Shown: positions 1 to 8,854 of the stretch, piece after piece | Position numbering within the stretch: the stretch's first letter is position 1 | Layout of the letters: the number at the start of each line of letters is the position of its first letter | Assembly: GCF_014652815.1 (NCBI RefSeq) | Contig: NZ_BMZN01000002.1 | Span: 40,480 to 104,479 of the forward strand | Direction: 5' to 3' | Origin: Alcaligenes pakistanensis | GTDB lineage: Bacteria > Pseudomonadota > Gammaproteobacteria > Burkholderiales > Burkholderiaceae_B | DNA length: 64,000 nucleotides | Translations under genes and position numbers: made by a program | Notes under the pieces: generated by a model | Seen by the model: the letters and a program-made list of their open reading frames with translations, nothing else | Told to the model about the DNA's origin: nothing | Database searches by the model: none

Positions 1-474
1 GCTCAGGGCTAGATCGCCCAGGCTCAAGCGTGGAAAACCGCGCAGGCCGTCGGCCCCGCCAGTCAGATCACGCCAGCGAAATGCCAATTCCCACACCAGT
101 TGGCCAGCCACTAAGGTAGCCACCATAAAAAATAGTTCAGAGCTGCGCAGGCTGATCAGCGCCATCAGCATCGATAGCAGGGTGCCTGCCAGAATGCCCA
201 CCAGCAGCATCAGCGGCAGTGAAGCGCCCCAATATTGGCTGGTGATAGAGGTTGCATACGCTGCAAAACCAAAGACCGCGCCGTGGCCCAAGGAGACCAG
301 GCCGCCATAGCCTATCAATAAATTGATGCTGAGCACCGCGCAGCCAATCAGCAAGGCTTCGGTGGTGAAGCGCCACAGAAAAGAGTCGCCCCAGAAATAG
401 CTGCTGAGCAAGAGCAGGCTGGCCAGAGCAGGCCAAAACGCAGTGCGTTGCAGGCAGGTGTTGAGCTTGTTCAT
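1..474 (-). CDS. livM: LivM-type branched-chain amino acid ABC permease (partial)
   Basis: Inner-membrane permease subunit of a Liv-type (HAAT family) ABC importer. Only the first 158 residues are in the window; the gene runs off the left edge. The visible part begins MNKLNTCLQR and has several hydrophobic segments, with the family-typical stretch INLLIGYGGLVSLGHGAVFG in the first third. The ATG (472-474) lies directly next to the TAA stop of livH (475-477), so the two are translationally coupled. The two ATPase genes (livG and livF) would be expected beyond the left edge. The substrate cannot be read from the sequence. Confidence 0.9.
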   Translation of the reverse strand, partial: MNKLNTCLQRTAFWPALASLLLLSSYFWGDSFLWRFTTEALLIGCAVLSINLLIGYGGLVSLGHGAVFGFAAYATSITSQYWGASLPLMLLVGILAGTLLSMLMALISLRSSELFFMVATLVAGQLVWELAFRWRDLTGGADGLRGFPRLSLGDLALS

Positions 475-1356
475 TTAAACCTGACGCGTAGCGGATTTGC
501 TCAGGCCATTGGGCCAGCAAAGCAATAAGGCCAGCATGACAGCCAGGGTGGCTGCATTGGCAAAAGCCGGGACCCAGACGCGGGCAAAGGTGGTGACAAA
601 GCCCAGGATCAGCGCGCACAGCAAGGTGCCGCGTACCGAGTTCAAGCCACCAATGACGACGACCAACAGGGCCAGCAACAGGATTTCTTCATCCAGACCG
701 GGGTAGACCGACAGCATGCCCGCCCCCAGCGCTCCACCCAAACCGGCCAGACCGGCGGCTAGTGCCATGCCGATGGCGAACAGGCGGCGCGAGTTCAAGC
801 CCAGGGTTTCGACGATTTGGGCGTCCTGCACGCAAGCCCGGATGGCCGCGCCCCACAGGGTGCGATCCAGCAGAAACCAGAACAGCAGGGCCAGCGTGAG
901 GCCAGTGATGATCAGGAATAGGCGGTAGGTGGGGAAGGGCAGGCCCATGATCCACACCCCGCCACGCAACACTTGCGGCAGCATGGGCGAGAGCGTGTCG
1001 GCACTGAAACCCCAACGCATCAAGTCCGCCAGAATCACGGATAGGCCGTAGGTCAGCAGCACCTGCATCAAGTGGGTGCGCTGGTAGAACTGGCGAAAGG
1101 GGAAGCGGTCCAGCAACAAGCCCATCAGACCGCACAGCGCAAAGGCTGCAGGGAATGCCAGCCACCAGGGTGCGCCGGATGCCAGCCACTGCACGCTGAT
1201 ATAGCCGCCCAGCAGGAAAAAAGAGCCGTGCGTCAGGTTGATGAAGTTCATCAGGCTGAGCACTAAAGACAGCCCAAGCCCTGCCAGCATCAGCAAGGCT
1301 GAGAAGGACAGGGCATTGAGAATTTGGAGCAGAAAGTAAGACAAGGTGTGGCTCAA
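475..1356 (-). CDS. livH: LivH-type branched-chain amino acid ABC permease
   Basis: Second permease subunit of the Liv-type importer, 293 residues, normal for the family. It carries the LivH hallmark near the N-terminus (SLMNFINLTHGSFFLLGGY, about residues 34-52) and about eight hydrophobic segments. The start is TTG at 1356, sharing a TTGA overlap with the stop of the upstream binding-protein gene. An N-terminus beginning MSHTLSYFLLQILNALS aligns well with family starts. It is in one operon with the binding protein and livM. The transported compound could be an amino acid, an amide or an aromatic acid, since this family is broad. Confidence 0.9.
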   Translation of the reverse strand: MSHTLSYFLLQILNALSFSALLMLAGLGLSLVLSLMNFINLTHGSFFLLGGYISVQWLASGAPWWLAFPAAFALCGLMGLLLDRFPFRQFYQRTHLMQVLLTYGLSVILADLMRWGFSADTLSPMLPQVLRGGVWIMGLPFPTYRLFLIITGLTLALLFWFLLDRTLWGAAIRACVQDAQIVETLGLNSRRLFAIGMALAAGLAGLGGALGAGMLSVYPGLDEEILLLALLVVVIGGLNSVRGTLLCALILGFVTTFARVWVPAFANAATLAVMLALLLCWPNGLSKSATRQV

Positions 1357-2555
1357 GAACGCGGGCCGGGGTCCTGGATACGCTGGTAGGTATGAACCAC
1401 GGTGTTAAAGGGGCGGCCTTGTGTGTCTTTTTCAACCCGGTTGACGTAAATATCCAGAATCGACTGGTTGTTACGCGGGTCAAATGCCATGGGGCCAAAA
1501 GCGGTGTTGATAGGCTTGTCCAGCAGAGCTTGCTTGAACGCCGCCTTATTGGACAGATCGCCCTTGACGGCATCCAGACCGGCCTTGATGACCTGACCGG
1601 TGACGTAACCCGAGGTGCTGGCCTCGCCGGGCAAACGGCCACGGCTGGCTTGGTAAGCGGCCACAAAGTCCTGGGCAGCCGGAGCGCCAGGGGACTGGTG
1701 GAAGGTGCTGACGCCACCCAAAGCGGCATCGCCGACGGCGGTGATGACGTCTTCCTGGTCGAACAAGGCACCGGGCCCAACAATCTGAATCTTGCCGTGC
1801 AACTGGTAGTCCTGCATTTGCTGGTGGAAACGCACTGCGTCGGCACCGGCCAGGAAGGTGTAGACGAATTTGGGGTTGCTGGCGGCCAGATTCATCAAAA
1901 TTGGCGCAAAGTCGGGCGTACCCAGTGGTGTCCAGATGCGCTCGCCCAGCGTGCCGCCTTGTTCCTGATAGGTGTTGGCGAAGTCTTCAATGTATTCGCG
2001 GCCGGCGGTGTAGTCCGAACCCAGGGTGATACCCCCGGATTTTTCGATATGCTCGAAGGTCCACAACGCGCCGGTATGGCCCAGCATCCAGCTGGTTTTG
2101 GTGGGGCGGAACACATAGGGGCTGGCCGCTTCGCGGGCCAGGCCATTGGCAGCGGCATTGGAAATGAAAGTAGGCAGTTGCGCGTCATGCACGATGTCGC
2201 GAATGGCCAGAGCAATATTGGCGCTGATGACGCCGCCCAGGATGTCGATCTTGTCGCGCTCGATCAGCTTACGGACTTTGCGGATGGCTTCGTCAGGCTT
2301 GCCGTGGTCGTCTTCTACCAGCAATTGAACCTTGCGTCCGCCCATCTCGTAATTGCATTGTTGCAGCATCAGCTCCAGACCGGCACGCATGCTCTCGCCC
2401 AATGAGGCGAAGGGGCCGGACAGGGATGTCAGCAAAGCAATTTTCAGGGGACCGTCTTGGGCACGAAGCAGGCGGGGTACGCCAAACAGCAATGGGCTGG
2501 CCGCCGCGGCCAGCAAGAGCTGGCGACGTCCAGCACGGGTAGGGGAGAGAGTCAC
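1353..2555 (-). CDS. Liv-type ABC transporter periplasmic substrate-binding protein
   Basis: Periplasmic binding protein of the type I (LivJ-like) fold, 400 residues, first gene of the operon with livH and livM. The N-terminus holds a twin-arginine-like export signal (RAGRRQLLLAAAAS, residues 7-20) with likely cleavage after LLRAQ. The start of the mature part, PLKIALLTSLSGPFASLGES, is the usual strand-turn of Peripla_BP_6 proteins. The start codon is GTG at 2555 with no strong Shine-Dalgarno. A near-consensus Fur box lies about 65 bases upstream, which is unusual for this transporter family. Ligand unknown. Confidence 0.88.
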   Translation of the reverse strand: MTLSPTRAGRRQLLLAAAASPLLFGVPRLLRAQDGPLKIALLTSLSGPFASLGESMRAGLELMLQQCNYEMGGRKVQLLVEDDHGKPDEAIRKVRKLIERDKIDILGGVISANIALAIRDIVHDAQLPTFISNAAANGLAREAASPYVFRPTKTSWMLGHTGALWTFEHIEKSGGITLGSDYTAGREYIEDFANTYQEQGGTLGERIWTPLGTPDFAPILMNLAASNPKFVYTFLAGADAVRFHQQMQDYQLHGKIQIVGPGALFDQEDVITAVGDAALGGVSTFHQSPGAPAAQDFVAAYQASRGRLPGEASTSGYVTGQVIKAGLDAVKGDLSNKAAFKQALLDKPINTAFGPMAFDPRNNQSILDIYVNRVEKDTQGRPFNTVVHTYQRIQDPGPRS

Positions 2556-2620
2556 GAGATCTTATTTCCGTAAGAAAGCCAAGCGTACCTGGCAAGACAT
2601 CTCAGGCAGCGGCGCTACTA

Positions 2621-2639
2621 CTAAATGTTAATCATTATC
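2621..2639 (-). promoter_or_regulatory. Fur box candidate upstream of the Liv-type operon
   Basis: The 19 bases match the Fur consensus GATAATGATAATCATTATC at 15 positions, with the right half (AATCATTATC) exact. The only gene downstream in either direction within range is the minus-strand binding-protein gene starting at 2555, because the MarR gene to the right ends at 2807 on the same strand. The likely meaning is iron-dependent repression of the operon 2555-1; this is inferred from the motif alone. Confidence 0.6.
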
Positions 2640-2806
2640 ATTTTATGGACTTTCGCCCGGTAAATAAAGGCTCATCGCCCTGGATTGTCCATTTTAGGGT
2701 TGGACTATCAGGGGCGAGGGGCTCGATATGGGGCTAGACCGGCAGGTGCTGGGTGCTGGAAAGCGGCCAGGCAGACGCTTTTGGGGGAATGGTGTGGCTA
2801 AACGCG

Positions 2807-3268
2807 TTATGGCGTGTTGCCGTTGATATTGGCGCGGATGCGGTTCAGAAACTGGCGTAACTGCGTTAATTCTTCCACTGAAAAGCCTTGAATGGCGCGG
2901 TGATGGATATCCAGCGCGGCGGGCAGAACATGCAGAAAATGCTCGCGGCCTTGTTCGTGTAGATGGATTAGTACCCGGCGCTGATCCAGGGGATCGGGCT
3001 GGCGGGACAGGTGACCGGCGTTTTCCATCACCACCAGGGCGCGTGACAGGGTGGTTTGATCCACATCGGTGTATTGCGCCAAAGTGCTGACACCCAGGCC
3101 ATCGGTTTCATTCAGAAAAGCCAGAACGCGCCAATGCAGCAGGGTCAGTTCATGGCTGCGCAGCAAGGTTTGAAAGTCAGCATTTAAGGCCGAGGTGCTG
3201 CGGTTGAGCAGATAGGGAATAAAAGTATCGTGCCCGGTATAGGCGTCGGTCAGAGGACGGCTGGCCAT
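2807..3268 (-). CDS. MarR family transcriptional regulator
   Basis: Predicted winged-helix DNA-binding regulator of 153 residues, standard MarR length. The helix-turn-helix and wing are visible as LTLLHWRVLAFL, LGVSTLAQYTDVDQTTLSRAL and a basic wing ending DPLDQRRVLIHL (about residues 41-103). It lies on the same strand, downstream of the opine dehydrogenase/Tau-type transporter operon, but a strong terminator (3293-3336) separates them, so it probably has its own promoter. It could regulate that operon or itself; the ligand is unknown. Confidence 0.88.
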   Translation of the reverse strand: MASRPLTDAYTGHDTFIPYLLNRSTSALNADFQTLLRSHELTLLHWRVLAFLNETDGLGVSTLAQYTDVDQTTLSRALVVMENAGHLSRQPDPLDQRRVLIHLHEQGREHFLHVLPAALDIHHRAIQGFSVEELTQLRQFLNRIRANINGNTP

Positions 3269-3292
3269 AGTGAAGCGGCTTCCTTGATGCAG

Positions 3293-3336
3293 AAAAAAAA
3301 GCAGGCTACTCGTTCTAGGTGATTGAGATAGCCTGC
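3293..3336 (-). terminator. Rho-independent terminator of the 8826-3397 operon
   Basis: Read on the minus strand, an 8-bp perfect stem (GCAGGCTA/TAGCCTGC, 3329-3336 with 3301-3308) is followed by eight T residues (3300-3293). It sits about 60 bases past the stop of the last permease gene. A second hairpin (CCCGGTCA/TGACCGGG, 3342-3368) lies just before it. Confidence 0.8.
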
Positions 3337-3396
3337 GAAATCCCGGTCAGCGCTGCAAGTTGACCGGGCAAGTGGCTGGTTCAGTGTTAATTGAAA

Positions 3397-4209
3397 TTAG
3401 TTCGTATGATCCACTTTGCGCTGCAAAGCGGCAATCGTCAGGTTCAGTGCGAAGCCCAGGACACAGATCCAGACCAAAGGAACAAACATATCAATTGTGC
3501 GGTAACTGCGTGCGGCGGCGGTCAGCATATGGCCCAGACCATCAGTGGAGGCAATCATCTCGGCCAGAAACACCACCACGCAGGCAATGACGCCTGCGAC
3601 CCGTACGCCTGCCAGCACCGTCGGACTGATGGCGGGCAAGATGATTTTCCACAGGCAGGCACTGCGCGATGTTCCGGCAGCACGCGCCGACCAGATCAGC
3701 TTGCGATCCACGGTTTGCGCCGCCACCCAGCTGGCCATCAGCACAGGGAAAATAGCGTCGGAGACGACCAAGGCAATTTTCGATGAACTTTCAAACCCCA
3801 TGATCAGAATCAACGCCGGGTAAAGGGCAATCTTGGGGATAGGGGCCAGCAAGCGGATCAACGCATCCAGCAGAAAAGAGCTCCAGCGCGTCAGCTGGGC
3901 AATCAGCGCCAGCGCCACACCGGCCACACAGGCAATCAGCAAGCCGCTAATCAAACGGTAAACCGTAATGCCCAGGTTCTGCCAGAAGTCTGCCTGGCCG
4001 GCCAGCTCCAGCACCCGCAAGAGGATGGAGGAAGGCGCGGGCAGCAACTGCGGGCTGACCCAGCCCGAGCGGGTACACAGTTCCCAGATGATCAGCAGGA
4101 TGGCCGGGCTGATGCACAAAGACAGGCCGGATAGATCCCGACGCTTGGTCGGACGGGTTTCAGTAGCACGCATCGCTTGTCCTGATGAAGCTAAGGTTTT
4201 AGAGGTCAT
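3397..4209 (-). CDS. Tau/Ssu-type ABC transporter permease (second of two)
   Basis: Inner-membrane permease of the BPD_transp_1 type, 270 residues. After a polar N-terminal segment (to about residue 26) come six hydrophobic stretches. The EAA loop that contacts the ATPase is recognisable around residues 180-200 (AARAAGTSRSACLWKIILPA in shifted family form). The ATG at 4209 is preceded by an AAGGA element lying in the end of the upstream permease gene, whose stop is 4 bases away. With the permease at 4214-4999 it probably forms a heterodimeric channel. It is the last gene before the terminator. Confidence 0.88.
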   Translation of the reverse strand: MTSKTLASSGQAMRATETRPTKRRDLSGLSLCISPAILLIIWELCTRSGWVSPQLLPAPSSILLRVLELAGQADFWQNLGITVYRLISGLLIACVAGVALALIAQLTRWSSFLLDALIRLLAPIPKIALYPALILIMGFESSSKIALVVSDAIFPVLMASWVAAQTVDRKLIWSARAAGTSRSACLWKIILPAISPTVLAGVRVAGVIACVVVFLAEMIASTDGLGHMLTAAARSYRTIDMFVPLVWICVLGFALNLTIAALQRKVDHTN

Positions 4210-4213
4210 AGCG

Positions 4214-4999
4214 TCATCCTTTGTCCATCAGGCTCTGGGTGGAGTCATGCCAGTGGGTGCAGCGTTTGCGCACGAACTCAAACAGCGCATCAAAGGCAAT
4301 GCCCAGCACGGCCAGCAGCATGATCACGGCATACACCGTGGAGTACTGCGCCATATCCATAGAGGTGAACAGTAAATTGCCTATGCCTTCCTGACGGGCA
4401 ATCATCTCGGAGGACACCATTACAATCAGGGCCATGACGACACCCACGCGGCAACCAATCATAACTTCCGGCAAGGAGGCCGGCAGCACGATCTTGCCCA
4501 GACGGCCTAGCGGGCCCATGCCCATGGATTGGGCCACCCAGATCAGCTTGGGTTCGATACGGGTTGCGCCGTGATAGCTGTGATAGAGCAAAGGCAGGGA
4601 CACGCCCAGCGCGATAACCAGAATTTTGGAAAAATCCCCCAGACCAAACCACAGCATCAAAATCGGCATCAAGGCCGCTTTGGGCATGGGGTAGGCCAGG
4701 GCCACCAAAGGATAGAAGGCGGTATAGACCAGACGGCTGCGGCCCATGGCCAGCCCCAGCGGCACGGCCACGACCAAGGCCAGGGCATAGCCCGCAAACA
4801 TACGGCCGACGGATTGCAAGATGGCCGACCAGGCCATAGGGTCGCTGATCAGTGCGGGTAGCTCTCCCATGGCCGCCCAGGGACTGGGAAAGGAGTCCAG
4901 GCCAACCCAGCGGGCCAGCCCTGCCCAGGCCAGCAGCACCAGAATGGCCGCCATGACCAAAGAGGCCCAGCGATTTTCATACCAGTGCTGTGGCGTCAT
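4214..4999 (-). CDS. Tau/Ssu-type ABC transporter permease (first of two)
   Basis: Permease of 261 residues starting MTPQHWYENRW. The ATG at 4999 overlaps the TGA of the ATPase gene (ATGA), so the longer open frame upstream of 4999 is discarded. About six membrane segments are visible, with an EAA-type loop around SMGMGPLGRLGKIVLPASLPE. Most close families of this type (SsuC, TauC, ThiX) use one permease gene; having two different ones suggests a heterodimer. The substrate should follow from the linked dehydrogenases but is not obvious. Confidence 0.88.
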   Translation of the reverse strand: MTPQHWYENRWASLVMAAILVLLAWAGLARWVGLDSFPSPWAAMGELPALISDPMAWSAILQSVGRMFAGYALALVVAVPLGLAMGRSRLVYTAFYPLVALAYPMPKAALMPILMLWFGLGDFSKILVIALGVSLPLLYHSYHGATRIEPKLIWVAQSMGMGPLGRLGKIVLPASLPEVMIGCRVGVVMALIVMVSSEMIARQEGIGNLLFTSMDMAQYSTVYAVIMLLAVLGIAFDALFEFVRKRCTHWHDSTQSLMDKG

Positions 5000-5760
5000 G
5001 GGTGGGCCTCCGCCATCAAGGATTGCTCCAGACGGATGATGGTTTCCTGGTAGACCGGATTGCGCAACAGCTCGCTGCGGACGCGCGGTCGTGGCAAGTC
5101 TATGTCCACAATCTCTTTGATGCGGCCGGGCGAACCCGTCATGACAATGACGGTATCGGACAGGAATACCGCCTCGTCCACCCCGTGGGTGACAAAAACC
5201 ACGGTGTTGCGCAACTGCTCCCATAAACTGAGCAGTTCCGTTTGCAGGGTGACACGCGTATGGGCATCCAGCGCCCCGAAGGGCTCGTCCATCAGCAGAA
5301 TGTCCGGCTCATAGGCCAGGGTGCGGGCAATGGCTGCACGCTGACGCATGCCGCCGGACAGTTCACGTGGATAGAAGGACGCGTAAGGCCCCAGCTTGAC
5401 CTTGTCCAGCCATTCGATAGCGCGCTGTTCGGCCTGGGCTTTGGGCATGCCTTGTTCGCGCATGCCGTAGGCCACGTTTCCCAGCACGGTTTTCCAGGGA
5501 AACAGAGCATATTCCTGAAATACCGGGCCCCGGTCGGGGCCTGGGCCGATAATGGGCTTGCCCTTGACGCGGATCTGGCCGCTGGAGCAGGACTCAAAAC
5601 CCCCTAACATATAGAGCAGGGTGCTTTTACCGCAACCGCTAGGTCCCAGAATAGACACAAAGCGCCCTGCCGGAATGCTCAGGGCGATGTCTTGCAAAGC
5701 CGTATGGCTGCGGCCTTGCCGGGTGTTAAAGGTTTTACCGACACCATCCAGTTCAATCAT
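4996..5760 (-). CDS. Tau/Ssu-type ABC transporter ATP-binding protein
   Basis: ATPase of 254 residues powering the two permeases. Walker A is GPSGCGKST (about residues 39-47), the signature is LSGGMRQRAAIARTLA, Walker B is ILLMDEPFGALD, and the switch histidine is in VFVTHGVDEAV. It is closest in look to the TauB/SsuB group. It overlaps the gene on each side by 4 bases (5757-5760 with the binding protein, 4996-4999 with the permease), typical of a tightly coupled operon. Confidence 0.93.
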   Translation of the reverse strand: MIELDGVGKTFNTRQGRSHTALQDIALSIPAGRFVSILGPSGCGKSTLLYMLGGFESCSSGQIRVKGKPIIGPGPDRGPVFQEYALFPWKTVLGNVAYGMREQGMPKAQAEQRAIEWLDKVKLGPYASFYPRELSGGMRQRAAIARTLAYEPDILLMDEPFGALDAHTRVTLQTELLSLWEQLRNTVVFVTHGVDEAVFLSDTVIVMTGSPGRIKEIVDIDLPRPRVRSELLRNPVYQETIIRLEQSLMAEAHP

Positions 5761-6731
5761 GGTGTCGCCTCCCGTAAATCAGCTCGGTAAAAGTCCTGCA
5801 CGTTCAAGGCTTGCTTTAAGAAACCGGCTTTGTGATAGCGGTCGTATGTGCCCTGAATGGACTCCAGATTGGGCTGCATGTCTGGGACGCGTGCAAAGTC
5901 CTTGTCCGTGAACAGATATTGGGCCAGCAGGTCTTTGGGGGCACGGGTAATTTGTGCAGTGACATCCACGGCCAGCGCGGGGTCTTTGCTGAGCATGCCC
6001 ATGGCGGTTTTCAAATCCTGCACGTAGGCGCGCACCACTTCGGGGTTGGCGTCGCTATAGGATTTGCTGCAGGCCTCAAAGATCTGCACCGAGGGGCTGG
6101 CTACTTCCGACAGAGAGAACAGCTTGCGCAAGCCGCCTTTCTTTTCGTTCAGCAGGGCAAAGGGCTGGGCCATGGGGCCGGCATCAATACGGCCACTGCG
6201 TATGGCATCAGCCGCAGGCGGGAAGCCGGTTTCAACGATTTTTACGTCTTTATCGGGATCAATGCCGTTCTGGCGCAGCCACAGCAGCATGTCGAAGTAC
6301 ACGCCCGCGCCATAGGCATTGGTGCCAATGACTTTGCCTTTCAGATCAGCGGCTGTCTTGATCGGGCTGTCTTCCTTCACCGCCCAATAGACGGAGAAGT
6401 GATCATCGTCCGAGTGCACATGCTGGGCCACGATATAGGCCCCCAGGCCGCTTTCTATCGCGCCGTTGGCCAGCGACATAGGTGCCATGGTGGAGCAGTC
6501 CAGCACGCCGGCGCGCATGGCTTGAACCATGGGCGAGGTGCCCTGGAACTGGGTCCACTGGATTTGATATTTCTTGCCCAGTTGCGGGAACAGCTCGGGG
6601 CGTTTGGACATCAGGTACTTAGCTTCCTCGCCCGGGATGGTCCAGCCTACCCGCAGGGTGGGGACTTCCTGAGCCTGGCTCAGACCGTGACAGCTCATCA
6701 GGGCAAACAGCAACGCAGCGGTTTTTTTCAT
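5757..6731 (-). CDS. NMT1/TauA-type periplasmic substrate-binding protein
   Basis: Binding protein of 324 residues with a clear Sec signal peptide (MKKTAALLFALMSCHGLSQAQ). The mature part has NMT1/OpuAC-like features: TLRVGWTIPGEEAKYL, then AADLKGKVIGTNAYGAGVYFDMLLWL (about residues 126-151) and the hinge region DAIRSGRIDAGPMAQPF. Family members bind sulfonates, nitrate, pyrimidines or amides. Here it follows two NAD-dependent dehydrogenases in the operon, so the ligand may be an opine-like or hydroxy-acid compound; that is inference. It overlaps the upstream dehydrogenase gene by 4 bases. Confidence 0.88.
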   Translation of the reverse strand: MKKTAALLFALMSCHGLSQAQEVPTLRVGWTIPGEEAKYLMSKRPELFPQLGKKYQIQWTQFQGTSPMVQAMRAGVLDCSTMAPMSLANGAIESGLGAYIVAQHVHSDDDHFSVYWAVKEDSPIKTAADLKGKVIGTNAYGAGVYFDMLLWLRQNGIDPDKDVKIVETGFPPAADAIRSGRIDAGPMAQPFALLNEKKGGLRKLFSLSEVASPSVQIFEACSKSYSDANPEVVRAYVQDLKTAMGMLSKDPALAVDVTAQITRAPKDLLAQYLFTDKDFARVPDMQPNLESIQGTYDRYHKAGFLKQALNVQDFYRADLREATP

Positions 6732-7744
6732 TCCTGTGTCTCCTTGGCAAGGTGATCGGCGCGGGCAGGGGCCAGGCCGACGTGATCCAGCATTCCCAGC
6801 ACGCGGGCCAGCACATCACGGCGATACGCCTGTTGCTGGTCGGCCGGGTATTCGTGAAAGCCCTGTCCGCTACGCAGACCATTGCGGCCACTTTCCATAT
6901 AGCGGGTAATGATGTCGGGCACGGCGTAGCGTTCCGGGTCCAGATTCTGCGAGAGGTATTGCCCGGCGTGGTACAGAATGTCGTTGCCACCGTAGTCGAT
7001 GAACTCCAGCACGCCGATGCTGGCAAAGCGGAAGCCCAGGCCGTAGCGGGTGGCTTTATCAATATCGGCCGCGCTGGCGACACCTTCGTCAACCATGCGA
7101 GCAGCCTCGTTCATGATCAGGGTTTGCAGGCGCGGGACGATGAAACCGGGGTGGCAGCCACAGACCACGGGCACTTTGCCTATCGATTCCAGATTGCTTT
7201 GCAGACGATTCAAGGTCTGTTCGCTGGTGCCGGGGTGGGCGCTGATTTCCACCAGGGGAATCAGGAAGGCCGGGTTCAGCCAGTGCGCGTTCAAAAAGCG
7301 CTCGGGGTGGCTCAACATGGGGGCCAGGTCGGAGGCCAGCATGGTCGAGGTGGTCGAGGCGATCAGTGCGTCGGGCTGAGCCAGTTCACCGATACGGCCT
7401 AACGCATCGGTCTTGGCTGCCAGGGTTTCGGGCACGCCTTCGTAAATCAGATCGGCCTGTCCCAACACGTGGGCGGCATCTCGTAAAGGGGCGACGCCGA
7501 TGCAGGCCAGATAGCCGTCGATCTGCTCGGCGGCGAACATGCCCAGCTCAGCCAATTGCTCCAGTGTGGCGCGTAATTCCTGGCGGATCTCGGCTTCCAG
7601 ACGTTCGCTATCAGCCGCTTGGCGGGGTTTGAAATCCAGTAGGGTCACGGCTTGGCCGCGCAGCGCATAGGCCAGGGCAATGCCCCGCCCCATGCGACCT
7701 GCGCCCACCGCAACGATACGTTTGATCGGGGCGGGCGTACTCAT
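6728..7744 (-). CDS. 3-hydroxyacyl-CoA dehydrogenase-like NAD-dependent dehydrogenase
   Basis: Soluble dehydrogenase of 338 residues with the two-domain 3HCDH architecture. The N-terminal Rossmann motif is VGAGRMGRGIA (residues 13-23), and HWLNPAFLIPLVEI holds the catalytic histidine region. The C-terminal domain begins near CHPGFIVPRL. The length and lone domain pair fit single-function enzymes such as 3-hydroxybutyryl-CoA, carnitine or L-gulonate dehydrogenases. The start ATG shares one base with the TGA of the upstream opine dehydrogenase gene. Substrate not determinable. Confidence 0.85.
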   Translation of the reverse strand: MSTPAPIKRIVAVGAGRMGRGIALAYALRGQAVTLLDFKPRQAADSERLEAEIRQELRATLEQLAELGMFAAEQIDGYLACIGVAPLRDAAHVLGQADLIYEGVPETLAAKTDALGRIGELAQPDALIASTTSTMLASDLAPMLSHPERFLNAHWLNPAFLIPLVEISAHPGTSEQTLNRLQSNLESIGKVPVVCGCHPGFIVPRLQTLIMNEAARMVDEGVASAADIDKATRYGLGFRFASIGVLEFIDYGGNDILYHAGQYLSQNLDPERYAVPDIITRYMESGRNGLRSGQGFHEYPADQQQAYRRDVLARVLGMLDHVGLAPARADHLAKETQE

Positions 7745-8826
7745 CAGGCTCTCCCGGCGTGCAGCATTTCTTGCAGTTGCTCGCGGTTCATCTTGTCCAG
7801 ACCCAGGCTGGCCAGTGTGCGTTGGCCTTGACGCAGGTCTTCACCCACGATGGCACCGGCAATCGCCAGCAAACCTTTGGTGACGGGGGCATCTACACCG
7901 GCCCAGTCGGCTACAGAAGCGAAGAAGGCCAGGCCCAGCATGGTGTCTTCACGCATGTAGCGGTGTTCGTGCAGGTCGATCTTCTCGCGCCAGTCACCGC
8001 TTTTTACCAGTTTGGAGTGCGAGGAGCGGTCGCCATACATCCACTGGTCGTTTTCGTAGTGGTCGGACAGGGGGAAGTGCGGGGCACCGTAACCCAGCGC
8101 TTCACGAATGCGCATGCGCTCATTGTCCAGCTGGGTGGTCACTGCACGTACCGAAGGCTGGGTGCCTTCATTGTGAATGTCCCAGGCCGGGAAGTGCTCC
8201 AGCGGGCCGGCGTTCATCATGATCAGTGGTGGGTGGATGATGGGGCCGGCATTCATCAAAGCGCCGGACAGCGCATCTTCGCAGCGCTCTACGCTGGGGA
8301 ATACCTTGCCAATTACATCCAGTGCGTGATCGGTATTGCGGGCGGGATACACGCCGGTAGGCAGGCGGGTGGCGCGGGTGGTGATGTTGATGACGGTATC
8401 GCCATGCTTGCGGGCCAACCAGGGCAGGGTGCCGGTTTCCGCCCAGCTGACATCAGCTTTGTTGCCGGTGCCACGCACGATTTCGCTCATGATGAAGGAG
8501 CCAAAGGTGCCTGGGGGCAGGAACACGACCTGGCCGTCGGTCAGGTGGGGAGCCATGACGCGGGCAATGTCTTGCTGGGCAATAGCGGGCGACGGAATCA
8601 GTACCAGATCAGCACCGGCGATGGCCTCGCCAATATCGGCGCAGACTTTGGCAATGGGAATGTCGCGCTCGCCTGCTTCGTCTTTCAGGGTCATGACTGG
8701 ACGGTCCAGCAAGGGCTGCAGCTGAGCCGTATCACGACGCCACAAACGAACTTCGTGGCCCTGTTCGCTCAAGTCTGCCGCTGCCGCGTAACAACCGTGT
8801 CCGCCACCTAATACCGCTACCTTCAT
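7744..8826 (-). CDS. NAD/NADP octopine/nopaline-type dehydrogenase
   Basis: Predicted opine-type dehydrogenase, 360 residues, which reversibly joins an amino acid with a 2-oxo acid. The N-terminal Rossmann fold opens MKVAVLGGGHGCYAAAADLS. The central VVFLPPGTFGSF and the C-terminal all-helical octopine dehydrogenase domain (containing HPPLIMMNAGP and a segment with conserved His/Asp) fit the family. The ATG at 8826 is chosen over an in-frame TTG at 8838 because GGAG lies 7 bases upstream of it. It is the first gene of the operon and may act catabolically on a compound imported by the linked transporter. Confidence 0.85.
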   Translation of the reverse strand: MKVAVLGGGHGCYAAAADLSEQGHEVRLWRRDTAQLQPLLDRPVMTLKDEAGERDIPIAKVCADIGEAIAGADLVLIPSPAIAQQDIARVMAPHLTDGQVVFLPPGTFGSFIMSEIVRGTGNKADVSWAETGTLPWLARKHGDTVINITTRATRLPTGVYPARNTDHALDVIGKVFPSVERCEDALSGALMNAGPIIHPPLIMMNAGPLEHFPAWDIHNEGTQPSVRAVTTQLDNERMRIREALGYGAPHFPLSDHYENDQWMYGDRSSHSKLVKSGDWREKIDLHEHRYMREDTMLGLAFFASVADWAGVDAPVTKGLLAIAGAIVGEDLRQGQRTLASLGLDKMNREQLQEMLHAGRA

Positions 8827-8854
8827 ATTCGTCTCCAATCTCTTTTTTGATTTC

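Noticed and set aside
1392..2405. Long plus-strand frame opposite the Liv-type binding protein
   Set aside because: No known family; it is the antisense shadow of a well-supported gene.
5000..5224. Longer N-terminus for the permease at 4214-4999
   Set aside because: The extra 75 residues are a shadow of the ATPase gene in another frame, and the ATGA overlap at 4996-4999 marks the true start.
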